Shown in pieces: positions 1-7,509 of a DNA stretch of 23,088 nt. Origin of the DNA: Lachnospiraceae bacterium (lineage in GTDB: Bacteria > Bacillota > Clostridia > Lachnospirales > Lachnospiraceae); NCBI GenBank assembly GCA_900766915.1, contig CAAFXE010000065.1:1-23088 (forward strand). The letters are read 5' to 3'. Position numbers and translations under genes: made by a program. Below the pieces are notes generated by a model. The model saw nothing but the letters and a program-made list of their open reading frames with translations. It did no database searches and was not told where the DNA came from. Each line of letters opens with the position of its first letter. Position 1 is the first letter of the stretch.

Positions 1-2
1 AA

Positions 3-86
3 TCGAGTTCCGTTTTTCGCTTTCTTTGCAACAGTGGTATTATGAGGGACTTTTTTAAGAAAGGCAGGGGTTGCAAAAAAATTTGA
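3..86 (+). CDS. Possible C-terminal end of a gene entering from the left
   Basis: The frame is open from the window edge to a TGA at 84-86 and has an internal ATG at 42 (MRDFFKKGRGCKKI). No ribosome-binding site is obvious at that ATG, so if this is coding it is more likely the tail of an upstream gene than a new start. The next candidate gene begins 7 bases after the stop. I do not recognise the sequence. An 8-base inverted repeat (TTTGCAAC / GTTGCAAA, 25-32 and 69-76) spans the segment. It may equally be non-coding. Confidence 0.2.
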   Translation, partial: SSSVFRFLCNSGIMRDFFKKGRGCKKI

Positions 87-92
87 AAGCAA

Positions 93-419
93 ATGAGAAA
101 AAAGGAGGTTCTTTGCTACGGTGTATCTATGAGGGGGTAATAAAGAAAATCAAATTCATTTGAGCGTTTTCGGAGTTCCGTGTCCTAGTGTTATTAATGA
201 AGGGATTATTTAGAACAGGTCAGCAAAGAAACGAAAGAAACCAATGCCGAGAATGAGCAAAAAACTGAAACACGAATGGTCGCTGTTCCTGAACCACCGG
301 GGACGGCGCTGCTACAACAGCTTGTGCAGGCGCTGCATCCACAGCTGCAAGCAGAGCTTTCGTGCCACCGTGGTGGAGTGCCCGCGGTATTTTTCAAAGC
401 GGGCAGTTGGGAGGGATGA
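93..419 (+). pseudogene. Small gene of unknown function broken by two compensating frameshifts
   Basis: From ATG 93 one frame reads MRKKEVLCYGVSMRG and stops at 138. The +1 frame from about 133 reads GNKENQIHLSVFGVPC and on to 212. From about 204 the original frame is open again and reads a charged linker, then PEPPGTALLQQLVQALHP, ending GSWEG at TGA 417-419. Each segment looks coding, and together they would give about 110 residues. The first shift falls in a run of five G (133-137) and the second near GGG 202-204. The last stop overlaps an ATG at 416 (ATGA), which suggests former translational coupling to the mobilization gene. Function is unknown. A sequencing error in the G runs is an alternative to true decay. 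The 204-419 segment is the best supported part. Confidence 0.4.
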
Positions 420-424
420 CTATT

Positions 425-781
425 ATGCATAAGCAGGAAGATACGCCAAAGCGAAACCGCACAGAGCAAATCAAATTCTGGGCAACCCCGGAAGAGAAAG
501 ACCTGATTCTCCAAAAGATGGAATTGTACGGAACCAGCAACATGGGCGCTTACCTTCGCAAGATGGCCATTGACGGCTATGTGATCAAGCTGGAGCTTCC
601 GGATCTGAAAGAGATGATCCGGCTGCTGGGCATCGCAAACAACAACATCAACCAGATCGCCCGTTCCATCAATTCCACAGGGCGGATTTACGAGGCGGAC
701 ATTCAGGAGATTCGCGACAGAATCGACGGTCTCTACGATTATGCAAGAAAGATTCTGGATTCTCTTGCGAAGATTCCTTAA
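425..781 (+). CDS. mobC: MobC-like relaxosome accessory protein
   Basis: This 118-residue protein resembles the MobC family of small DNA-binding proteins that help a relaxase load and nick at oriT during plasmid or integrative-element mobilization. The visible family pattern is a basic N-terminus (KRNRTEQIKFWATPEEKD), then SNMGAYLRKMAIDGY, then the helical stretch NNNINQIARSINSTG with its typical N-x-NQIA core, and a helical tail. GGAGG at 410-414 sits 10 bases before ATG 425. An ATG at 416 overlaps the preceding stop but leaves almost no space after the ribosome-binding site, so 425 is preferred. No relaxase is visible in the window, so its partner gene has been lost or lies outside. The family call is firm; a working relaxosome is not shown. 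Confidence 0.8.
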   Translation: MHKQEDTPKRNRTEQIKFWATPEEKDLILQKMELYGTSNMGAYLRKMAIDGYVIKLELPDLKEMIRLLGIANNNINQIARSINSTGRIYEADIQEIRDRIDGLYDYARKILDSLAKIP

Positions 782-827
782 GCGCCGGAACGGTGCGCAG
801 CCGCAGATTCATCTGCGTACTCAAGGG

Positions 828-890
828 GTTGGGAATGAGTCCCAACAAGCCAGTTCGCAATCTGGGTACCGGGTTGCATTGCTTGCCCCT
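828..890 (+). other. Candidate oriT / inverted-repeat region after mobC
   Basis: The gap between mobC and the excisionase gene carries stacked inverted repeats: CGCAGAT/ATCTGCG (802-808/811-817), GTTGGGA/TCCCAAC (828-834/840-846), and an imperfect GCAATC/GGTTGC pair around GGTACC (857-877). The last is followed by GCTTGCCCC at 881-889. Inverted repeats next to a C-rich nick-like site beside mobC are what MobC/relaxase oriT regions look like. The exact nick motif is not one I can match with certainty, so this is an inference from layout. Confidence 0.35.
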
Positions 891-932
891 AGTGAAAACA
901 ACATATTTTTTATGGAAAGGAAACACAAAAAC

Positions 933-1133
933 ATGACAAATACTTATACCTCAATCGATCAGCTTCCCATCACCCTCTGCGCCGAAGATGTGGCGCAGGT
1001 TCTGGGGATTTCCCGGGCAGGAGCCTACACGCTGATGCACTCCAAGGGCTTTCCCACCATCCAGATCGGAAAACGCATGGTTGTCCCCAAGGACAAGCTG
1101 CTGGCATGGATGGAAGAACAGAGTGCCGCGTAA
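933..1133 (+). CDS. xis: Excisionase-family helix-turn-helix protein
   Basis: A 66-residue protein made almost entirely of a MerR-like/HTH_17 excisionase domain. The motif runs CAEDVAQVLGISRAGAYTLM (helix-turn-helix) and then PTIQIGKRMVVPKDKLLAWM, the wing and final helix typical of this family. Such proteins bend DNA at attachment sites to direct a tyrosine integrase toward excision, and some also act as repressors. A purine-rich site (GGAAAGGAAA, 914-923) precedes ATG 933. An in-frame ATG at 912 has no ribosome-binding site. It lies directly upstream of the replication ATPase, whose ribosome-binding site overlaps this gene's stop codon. With the integrase after that, the order is xis-rep-int as in other integrative elements. 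Confidence 0.75.
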   Translation: MTNTYTSIDQLPITLCAEDVAQVLGISRAGAYTLMHSKGFPTIQIGKRMVVPKDKLLAWMEEQSAA

Positions 1134-1147
1134 AGGAGGGGATGCCG

Positions 1148-2437
1148 ATGCAAACGACCGAAATTCTGCGAACGGAAGTAAAATTCCGCTTCATCGATTA
1201 TCTGAAAGCCGCCCAGATTCCCTACTACGAACCCTCCCTCACCGTCTGCCCGCATTGCGGGCAGCACGCGCAGGTGGTCGGAGACTTTCTCTGGAACTGC
1301 CCCAACTGCGGCAGCAAAGGAGATGTGGTGGATTACGCCATGGAAAGCCACGGCTTCCGAAAAACAGCCGATGCCCTCAAGCACGTTTGCCGGGTGCTGG
1401 GTGTCAAGATTTGCAGCCTGGACACCATCGCCGCGGATGAGCTGATGGACATGCAGTTCCCGGACAACCCGGAACTGATTGAAGGGCTGCTGGGCAAGGG
1501 GCTGTATCTTTTGGCGGGTGCTTCCAAGATCGGCAAGTCCTGGCTGGTGCTGTGGTTGGCCCACTGCGTCAGTCTGGGGCTGCCGGTGTGGGAGCTGAAA
1601 ACCCGGCAGTGCGGTGTGCTCTACCTGAGCTTGGAGGACACCGACCAGCGGCTTCAGCGCCGTCTGGTGGAGGTCACCGGCGGCGAAACCGGGGACCTGA
1701 CCATCGCCACCGACGCGGAGCTTCTGGGCAGCGGACTGGAAGAACAGCTCACCAATTTTCTGAGCGACCACCCGGAAACCAAGTTCGTCATCATCGACAC
1801 CCTGCAAAAAATCCGCCAGCTGAAAGCGGACAGCTACAGCTACGCCGGGGACTACGCCACCCTGACGGTGCTGAAGCAAATCGCCGACCGGTTCGACCTG
1901 ACTATCCTTCTGGTGCATCACACCCGGAAGCAGGAGGCCGACGACGCGGTGGATAAGATCTCCGGCACCACCGGACTGATCGGCTGTGCCGACGGTTCGC
2001 TGATTCTGGAAAAAGAAAACCGGCTGGGGACGCAAGGCTCACTTACCGTTACCAGCCGGGAGCACCCGGACAAAAAGCTGCTGCTGGATTTTGACCGGGA
2101 GAAAAAGATTTGGAAGTTTCTGAGTTATGAGGATTCTCAGGAGGAAGACCCGGAGGACCCGATTCTGGCAGCGGTGGGAAGCTTCCTGCAAGACAAGCCT
2201 TCGTGGAAGGGGACAGCCACGGAACTTTTGGAAACCCTTCTGAAAATCAATCCGTCCATCCTCGCCAAACCCAACTCTCTGGTGCGAAAGCTCAACGCGA
2301 AATCCAGAGAGCTGTCCGAACGCTACGGCGTCCGCCACTTAGGGCGTCGGGAGGAAAACGTGAAGTATCTGATTCTGGAAAGGGTGTCCGATACTTCCGA
2401 TACGTGCGATATTTGTGGCACCCCACCCGGTGCCTGA
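1148..2437 (+). CDS. Zinc-ribbon plus RecA-fold ATPase, RepA/primase-helicase-like replication protein
   Basis: This 429-residue protein starts with a CHC2-like zinc ribbon (CPHC at 34-37, CPNC at 51-54), the type found in primases. A RecA-fold (AAA_25-like) ATPase follows: Walker A GASKIGKS at 124-131, LSLED at 160-164, Walker B FVIIDTLQ around 213-220, and the VHHTRK sensor segment. The C-terminal third looks like a winged-helix DNA-binding tail. Such proteins are replication initiators or helicase loaders of plasmids and integrative elements. GGAGG at 1135-1139 is 8 bases from ATG 1148 but only 2 from ATG 1142, so 1148 is chosen. The extreme C-terminus (SDTSDTCDICGTPP) is low complexity. 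Family is confident; whether it has primase activity cannot be judged because only the zinc ribbon is visible. Confidence 0.85.
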   Translation: MQTTEILRTEVKFRFIDYLKAAQIPYYEPSLTVCPHCGQHAQVVGDFLWNCPNCGSKGDVVDYAMESHGFRKTADALKHVCRVLGVKICSLDTIAADELMDMQFPDNPELIEGLLGKGLYLLAGASKIGKSWLVLWLAHCVSLGLPVWELKTRQCGVLYLSLEDTDQRLQRRLVEVTGGETGDLTIATDAELLGSGLEEQLTNFLSDHPETKFVIIDTLQKIRQLKADSYSYAGDYATLTVLKQIADRFDLTILLVHHTRKQEADDAVDKISGTTGLIGCADGSLILEKENRLGTQGSLTVTSREHPDKKLLLDFDREKKIWKFLSYEDSQEEDPEDPILAAVGSFLQDKPSWKGTATELLETLLKINPSILAKPNSLVRKLNAKSRELSERYGVRHLGRREENVKYLILERVSDTSDTCDICGTPPGA

Positions 2438-2472
2438 TATCGTACCAATCGCACATACCGAACTACGGCTTG

Positions 2473-2501
2473 CAACTTCGCCGAAAAATTCGGCGAAGTT
2501 G
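2473..2501. repeat. Perfect 13-bp hairpin between rep and int
   Basis: CAACTTCGCCGAA and its exact reverse complement TTCGGCGAAGTTG are separated by AAA. The stem is GC-rich and very strong, but no T-run follows on either strand, so it is not a standard intrinsic terminator. It lies 36 bases after the rep stop and 84 before the int start. It could limit read-through, or be a cis-acting site for replication or integrase control. Confidence 0.75.
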
Positions 2502-2584
2502 TGCCGCCGCAAACTTTACAAAATAAACCGCCATGCTGTACAATGACCGTGACGAAACACATTGTGCCAGCGGAAAGGAGTTCA

Positions 2585-3622
2585 ATGGCAAAGAAAAGAA
2601 CCAACGGCGAAGGTCACATTCGCCAGCGCAAAAACGGCCTTTGGGAGTGCACCATCATGGATGGGTTCCAGCCCAACGGCAAACGCAAGTACAAAAGCTT
2701 TTACGGCAACACCCAGTCGGAAGTCAAGAAAAAAATGCGGGCCTATCTCCGGGCGAAGGAAGAAGGCGTGGTTCTTGCCCATGAGTATACCTTCAGCGAG
2801 TGGGCGGAGCTGTGGTTTGAAAACCACAAGGACAACATCCAGTCCACCACACAGGAGAGCTACCGCTATACCCTACGGATTCTGGAAAGCCATTTTGGCA
2901 GACGCAAGCTCGATCAGATCAAAGCCTATGACATTGAGCAGTTTCTGAAACAGCTTCGCCAGAGTAAGGCCTCCAATTCCCGGATATCCCAATGCCGGGG
3001 GATGCTGTTTCAGATCTTCAACAAGGCGGTTGCCAACGATCTGCTGAACAAGAACCCGGCGGCCTACGCGGACAAAATGCGAAAGGCGCGGCCCAAGCCG
3101 AAGGAGGCGTTCACCACCAGGGAAGTCCAGCTCCTTCTGGAGAAGCTGCCCCAGAACAAAATCGGCTGGAGCATCCGGCTGATGCTGGGCACGGGAATGC
3201 GGACACAGGAGCTGCTGGGACTGGAACCCCGGCACATCGCCGAGGACGGCTCCACCATCACCATCGAGCAGGCGGTGTGCATGGACAAGGGCACGGCGAC
3301 GCTGGGTACGCCCAAATCCTTTGACAGCTACCGCAGCATCCCGGTGCCCGAAAACCTCCGCTGCTATGCAAAGCTGCTCCGGGACACGCCGGACAAATTC
3401 ATCTGGGAATCTTCCAGAAAGCCGGGAATGCCCTGCAACCCGTCCACCTTCCGAACCCAGTTTCAGAAGGCAGTGAAAGGGGTAGAGGGGGTTCGGGTTC
3501 TGACACCTCACAGCTGCCGCCACCCGTATGTCAAGCACACGACAAAAAATATATTCCTGCAAAAGCAGAAATCCCAAGCCACCAAAAGAGCTGATGGTTT
3601 GGGATTCCTGTTTTTACTCTGA
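2585..3622 (+). pseudogene. int: Tyrosine integrase, C-terminally truncated
   Basis: This is a Tn916/phage-type tyrosine recombinase. It has a basic N-terminal arm-binding domain (residues 1-60), a SAM-like core-binding domain (FSEWAELWFENHKD at 70-83 onward) and a catalytic domain with Arg206 (GTGMRTQELLGL), Lys244 and the HSCR box at 309-312. Immediately after HSCRHPYV (316) the sequence stops resembling the family and reads an unrelated tail of about 29 residues to TAA/TGA at 3622. The second histidine (the usual GHxxxxxT segment) and the nucleophilic tyrosine are missing, so strand transfer should be impossible. The start is ATG 2585 with AAAGGAG at 2574-2580. The break at about 3533 coincides with the change from GC-rich to AT-rich DNA. 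Recombination or insertion probably replaced the 3' end, and no matching 3' fragment was seen elsewhere in the window. Confidence 0.85.
3570..3615. terminator. Bidirectional intrinsic terminator between int and the ABC ATPase gene
   Basis: AATCCCAAGCCA (3570-3581) pairs with TGGTTTGGGATT (3595-3606) with one mismatch, followed by TTTTT at 3611-3615. On the minus strand the same stem is followed by a T-rich stretch (TCTGCTTTTGC). It serves two convergent genes: the T-run overlaps the stop codon of the ATPase gene, and the broken integrase frame reads through it. Confidence 0.75.
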
Positions 3623-5539
3623 CGTATACCAATCAGTCGGCACTAGATTATTATCGTCTTGCCACCAATTTTCACATATAAACTCCCTGAAGGAATCTTT
3701 TTTCAGATCTGCATGATCCACAATGATGACCTGCAACTGTCCTTGAAGTTCAGCGGTCCGGTCAATAACAAACTGATATATTTTGTCGACTTCGTTCCAA
3801 TCGGTCTTCTTCTCATCAAACTCAGATGGAAAGTAAACCTGAGAGGGCTGATCGAGGAACATGAATCTTGGGACAGGACGATTAGCGCCGATAAAATAGC
3901 GCTGCAATGCAAAATAGGCAATAAGATGAACCCCTACCCAGTTAGAACCGCTTCCCAACTGCTTAAGCGGAACAGGACGTTCAGGTTTATCTACAATAAC
4001 AGTAACCTTGTTCAAATCAAGTCTGTAAGGATTATCGCAGTGCTCAAGTTGCAATTCTTTTGCCCATTTTGTCATATCTTCCTGTATCCTAGAAAGTGCA
4101 GATTGTTTGCGTTCATCTACAGAGTCTGTGTCAAGAATCAAGTCAATCTCTTGTATGCGTCTTTCTATTTCTTGGATAACTTGTTCCTGTTGCCCGGATT
4201 CCGTATCGTTCTGTACACTTTCAACCCAGAGACTGATTCGACCAACAACTTTCCCTTTTCTGGCGTTTATATCTCTCAACCGCTCTCTTTCATCCTCTTG
4301 TTGGTAGATTCCATCAATCTCTGTTTCTAGCGCTCTGATTTCTTCGCGTTTTTTTTGCTGTTCTTGCTCTAAGTTTGAGATAAACGTTCGTAGTTTCGGC
4401 TGTTCACGGGTAACATTTGCAATTGACTTGTCCAGGTTAACAATAGATGTACGTATCATTTCTGCGCTAGGGAGAGGTTTTTCAAGTGTCCCTGAGCATA
4501 GAGGGCATTTCCCTGGATCGAAATCTAAATTCTCAAAAAGGCCTATAGATTCAAGACGCACTTTCTGATGTTGTGCTTCATCAGAATACCCAGAAGTTTC
4601 TCCAGCAAATTTACGAGCATTGTCAAGGTTTAATCCGATTTCATCGTATTCATTTCGAGTTTCTTGAAGTTTACTTTGCAAAAAAGTTAATCTATCCATT
4701 CCACTTCCGGAACTTAGCATTTCGGGAGACCAGTTCAAAGTATCCTGAAGTAGCGAAAAAACCTCTTGATAATTTTGATAATCAACTTGTGTTGATGAAT
4801 CGATTAGCCCTACTTGTTTGGCCTCTCCAATCAACTTCACCGCCCGCTCGAAACCACCGCCCATCAAGTGGCGATTTTCCTCAAGTCGGCGACGTTCGAT
4901 AGTTAACCTGCGTTTAAGCACAGCTCGCTCATTTTCCAATGCCAGTGCTTCTTCACTGATTGCACCTAAAAAGTATGGAATGGTATCCTTAATTGCTTGC
5001 GTCACAAAGTCATCAGATTGGCGGTGAAACAAAAAATTCTTTGCAGCTATCTCGTCTTGACCTTGAAAACAATAGTATAAGGCGTGGCGAATATTTGCGG
5101 CAAGCGGCAATCTGCTTTGCCCTTCTGGCGGCGTGTGCAGGTTCTCTGAAATCCCAATTCGTTGGGTTAATGTTTTTTCAATCCCAGACGAATTAGTATT
5201 GGAGATAAAATCGCACGATTCTGGAACCTCAATTTCTTCACCGATTTCGATATAGGAAGCGGAAGTTGTCTGTTGACCTTTGTCGGGATTTCTGCGCGCT
5301 ACAAAAATCCGCTCATTATCTAACTGGAGGAGCAAGCCGTACCATGCTACATTATCGCGAACGATTCCATCTGCAATATTACAGGAGTCCCCACCCATGC
5401 AATAGTCAATAATATCTCCTATTGCCGACTTTCCAGACTTTGATCGTCCGGTAATAATGTTTACTTTCCCCAACGCAAATGGTAAATGCCGTACTTTTCC
5501 GTTGTATCCATAGAGCACAAGTTCGCGTATTTGCATCAT
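3614..5539 (-). CDS. ABC-3C system ATPase (DUF3732-like, SMC/Rad50-type coiled-coil ABC protein)
   Basis: This 641-residue protein has the split ABC head of SMC/Rad50-like proteins. Walker A GRSKSGKS is at 31-38. Long coiled-coil segments run about 200-240 and 360-500, around a CPLC pair (345-348) that could be a zinc-hook-like turn. The C-terminal half-domain has a signature-like GSGSNW (529-534), Walker B MFLDQPSQ (560-567) and a switch histidine in VIIVDHAD (609). The Walker B aspartate is followed by Gln instead of the usual Glu; as I recall LDQPSQ is typical for this family. It matches the ATPase of ABC three-component systems, predicted from comparative genomics to be nucleic-acid-sensing conflict systems. 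Its start overlaps the middle-component stop by 4 bases (ATGA). The ATPase assignment is firm; the defence role comes from the family prediction. Confidence 0.85.
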   Translation of the reverse strand: MMQIRELVLYGYNGKVRHLPFALGKVNIITGRSKSGKSAIGDIIDYCMGGDSCNIADGIVRDNVAWYGLLLQLDNERIFVARRNPDKGQQTTSASYIEIGEEIEVPESCDFISNTNSSGIEKTLTQRIGISENLHTPPEGQSRLPLAANIRHALYYCFQGQDEIAAKNFLFHRQSDDFVTQAIKDTIPYFLGAISEEALALENERAVLKRRLTIERRRLEENRHLMGGGFERAVKLIGEAKQVGLIDSSTQVDYQNYQEVFSLLQDTLNWSPEMLSSGSGMDRLTFLQSKLQETRNEYDEIGLNLDNARKFAGETSGYSDEAQHQKVRLESIGLFENLDFDPGKCPLCSGTLEKPLPSAEMIRTSIVNLDKSIANVTREQPKLRTFISNLEQEQQKKREEIRALETEIDGIYQQEDERERLRDINARKGKVVGRISLWVESVQNDTESGQQEQVIQEIERRIQEIDLILDTDSVDERKQSALSRIQEDMTKWAKELQLEHCDNPYRLDLNKVTVIVDKPERPVPLKQLGSGSNWVGVHLIAYFALQRYFIGANRPVPRFMFLDQPSQVYFPSEFDEKKTDWNEVDKIYQFVIDRTAELQGQLQVIIVDHADLKKDSFREFICENWWQDDNNLVPTDWYTSE

Positions 5540-6024
5540 GGTCTCACCCCCAACGCTATATATATGTTTTCAACTTTTCCAGCGGTTGCAAACCATCTGG
5601 CAATATGTTCACATTTCAAAAGACACTCTTTTATTTCTGCATCAGCATATTTGGTTTTGCTCAAGCTATGCGAGGTCGGTGGAACCCCTAATTCCGCATT
5701 TGGTGTTAAAACAACTTTCTCTGTTTGAAGAAGTAGTTCAATAGCTTCGTTTGTAATTGGAATCAGTTCTGTTGCTCTTTGCGGAAAACCTATCAATAAC
5801 TGAGGATGCTGTTGAACCCATAAGTGCAATTGCGTTCGACTGTTGATATTCGCCCTTGTTTCCTTATGCAACACAAGCGGAAGAACTAAATAGACTAATG
5901 GAAACGGGAAGGCTCTATTCGCCTTGGCGTTATAAGTATTTATTACTGAATATAGCATTCTTCCGCAAAAGGCAGGGTTGAGTAGGTAAGCGACTTCACG
6001 TGTACGCTCATTCCAACTATTCAC
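5536..6024 (-). CDS. ABC-3C system middle component
   Basis: This 162-residue protein begins NSWNERTREVAYLLNPAFCG and continues with FPFPLVYLVLPLVLHKETR. That N-terminal pattern (W-x-E/R-R ... YLLNPAFCG ... LVLPLVLH) is typical of the small middle components that sit between effector and ATPase in ABC-3C operons. The family is thought to bridge the other two proteins, and no enzymatic motif is visible. The start is a GTG at 6024-6022, preceded at a spacing of about 10 by GGAGG (revcomp of 6035-6039) overlapping the upstream stop. It lies 14 bases after the effector gene and overlaps the ATPase gene by 4 bases, so the three proteins are probably made together. Identification rests on N-terminal similarity and operon context. 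Confidence 0.75.
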   Translation of the reverse strand: MNSWNERTREVAYLLNPAFCGRMLYSVINTYNAKANRAFPFPLVYLVLPLVLHKETRANINSRTQLHLWVQQHPQLLIGFPQRATELIPITNEAIELLLQTEKVVLTPNAELGVPPTSHSLSKTKYADAEIKECLLKCEHIARWFATAGKVENIYIALGVRP

Positions 6025-6038
6025 AACTACATCGCCTC

Positions 6039-7220
6039 CTATTCATTAAGCAACTGTTTGAGCCGCTCAAAAAAGTCAATATGCCAGCCAACTTTCAATT
6101 GGTTTGATAGGATGTGATAGCTTCCGCGCATTATGAAAGCCTCTTGGCATTTGGGCCTAATGCGAATATCTCTTTTTTCCATATCAGAAAAGAGTTGGCG
6201 CCCTTCTTTTGCTTTTTCATCTTCTGTATTGTTGCCGATTCCTGAAAGAGTTTCTTCCATTGCGGCAAATGCGTGTTCCCATTCGTCAATTAATCGTTGT
6301 TCATACTGTCCTAGCTCATTGACATAAAGCAGATCATTTCGAATCCAACTAGCTCTCTGCCTAAACGCTCGATAGTAATCTCGCAAAGCAAGCTGCATAC
6401 GATGATTACCAAGGCAAATGAGCTTCAACTGTTCATAAAAAATCTTTTCATCAGCACTGAAATTTCCCTCTTGGAAGTCGTCATTATCCAAAATATCTAT
6501 GGGCAAATTATCCTCTGCATACTCGTGGCTTACTGATACAATGAAAGATCGTACTTGGTTTTGACTTACGAAAACTGGTGTGTCAGAGCATAGTGCATCA
6601 ATAGCCTTTTTAAACCACCAGCCTTCAAGACGCTCATATATCAGCCGCTGGTGCTTGGGGATGCAGCTGTACCGAATGTGCTTTAGAATGTCCTTTTCAA
6701 CATCAACTATATTGCTAGCGCAATCAATAACATATATTTGCTTGATTAGTTCCTTGACCGTATCTTCGGAGGCTTCCTTGAAGGCATCATAGTACTTTTG
6801 ATGCGTTTGATTCTCAGAACGAAGACAAACAGATTTTAGTTTTTCATACGCTGCCTTCGGATTTCGATTACTATCCTTCTTAAGCAAAAATGCGGCTGAG
6901 TCAGATGGTGCAATAGCAGTGGTAATTATCAAAAAGTTTGTTTCATTTAATATATTTGGATTTTCGGAGATAGCATCTAGCCACACTTTTATAGTTCTCC
7001 ACATATCCGTACTTGCATCTGTGAGGCTACCTTGATGTTGAATATGATGTTTTAACTGGATAAGTTGTACCGGCACACCGTCCTTAGCAAAAGCGACATC
7101 GTCAAATTTTTCTATGCTTATTTGACAGTCCGCATTGTCATTTTCTAACAGCAAAACCAGCGCATAGCGTACCTGATATAAATATCCTAGCATTTGTTCG
7201 GAAGCCTGATGATTAGGCAT
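6039..7220 (-). CDS. ABC-3C effector: DUF4297/Cap4-like nuclease domain with ABC-3C C-terminal domain
   Basis: The N-terminus of this 393-residue protein reads MLGYLYQVRYALVLLLE, then IEKFDDVAF (Glu37, Asp40/41), then VQLIQLKHH (Gln55-x-Lys57). The order YQ...A, E...DD, Q-x-K is the pattern of the DUF4297/Cap4 branch of PD-(D/E)xK nucleases, so it probably cuts DNA when activated. The C-terminal ~170 residues carry the ABC-3C partner-binding pattern: LRDYYRAFRQRASWIRND, a DEW helix, and the ending RGSYHILSNQLKVGWHIDFF. AAGGAGG sits ahead of ATG 7220. This is the first gene of the three-gene operon. In predicted ABC-3C systems the ATPase and middle component hold or release such an effector on sensing invading nucleic acid. 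The nuclease activity is inferred from motifs only. Confidence 0.8.
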   Translation of the reverse strand: MPNHQASEQMLGYLYQVRYALVLLLENDNADCQISIEKFDDVAFAKDGVPVQLIQLKHHIQHQGSLTDASTDMWRTIKVWLDAISENPNILNETNFLIITTAIAPSDSAAFLLKKDSNRNPKAAYEKLKSVCLRSENQTHQKYYDAFKEASEDTVKELIKQIYVIDCASNIVDVEKDILKHIRYSCIPKHQRLIYERLEGWWFKKAIDALCSDTPVFVSQNQVRSFIVSVSHEYAEDNLPIDILDNDDFQEGNFSADEKIFYEQLKLICLGNHRMQLALRDYYRAFRQRASWIRNDLLYVNELGQYEQRLIDEWEHAFAAMEETLSGIGNNTEDEKAKEGRQLFSDMEKRDIRIRPKCQEAFIMRGSYHILSNQLKVGWHIDFFERLKQLLNE

Positions 7221-7322
7221 CTATAATCGCCTCCTTATTTCATTGCTTTAGAGTGTTTTACCACGTTTGGAAATGCAAGAGCTGTGAAAATGAATGAAAT
7301 TCGTCAGTTAAGACCTGTTAAA

Positions 7323-7346
7323 TCTGTGCTTTTATTATAGCACAGA
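7323..7346 (-). promoter_or_regulatory. ABC-3C operon promoter: extended -10 inside a dyad
   Basis: On the minus strand TGCTATAAT (TATAAT at 7339-7334 with an upstream TG) forms an extended -10 element. There is no clear -35 box, but a T-rich stretch precedes it. The -10 box lies between the arms of an 8-base inverted repeat, TCTGTGCT (7323-7330) and AGCACAGA (7339-7346). A protein bound there would block polymerase. Predicted transcripts start about 107 bases before the effector ATG. Confidence 0.6.
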
Positions 7347-7401
7347 AAAAATAAAAAGCGACATATTTTTGCGATTTTTCCCTTCCCGATACAACTTAAT
7401 T

Positions 7402-7509
7402 TCATTCCTTCGTGAAAAACGCGCGGGGCTTTTCGGCATCTTCAGGAAGGAGGAATCTGTAACCCCAGCCGCCGTCCTGCAATAAAAAGCGATCTTCATT
7501 GTCAGCACT
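7402..7509 (-). pseudogene. Short coding remnant directly after the third recombinase
   Basis: In frame with the recombinase, directly after its TGA (7512-7510), 35 codons read SADNEDRFLLQDGGWGYR through FFTKE to a TGA at 7404-7402. The composition (GGWGYRF, LPEDAEKP) looks like a real protein C-terminus, but there is no start codon in this frame. It may be the tail of another gene fused to this point by a past deletion, or a former C-terminal extension of the recombinase cut off by a stop mutation. I do not recognise the family. The stretch 7221-7509 otherwise holds only the ABC-3C promoter. Confidence 0.35.

Noticed and set aside
206..514. Open frame on the minus strand across the mobC start region, rich in Cys and Ser
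   Set aside because: It overlaps the better supported plus-strand coding frames, has an unlikely composition and no ribosome-binding site.
1025..2035. Long minus-strand open frame of 336 codons inside the replication ATPase gene
   Set aside because: It is the mirror of a GC-rich gene with clear Walker motifs on the plus strand, and its own protein has no recognisable domain.
2873..3577. Long minus-strand open frame antisense to the integrase
   Set aside because: Shadow of the integrase gene, which carries the catalytic Arg, Lys and HSCR motifs.
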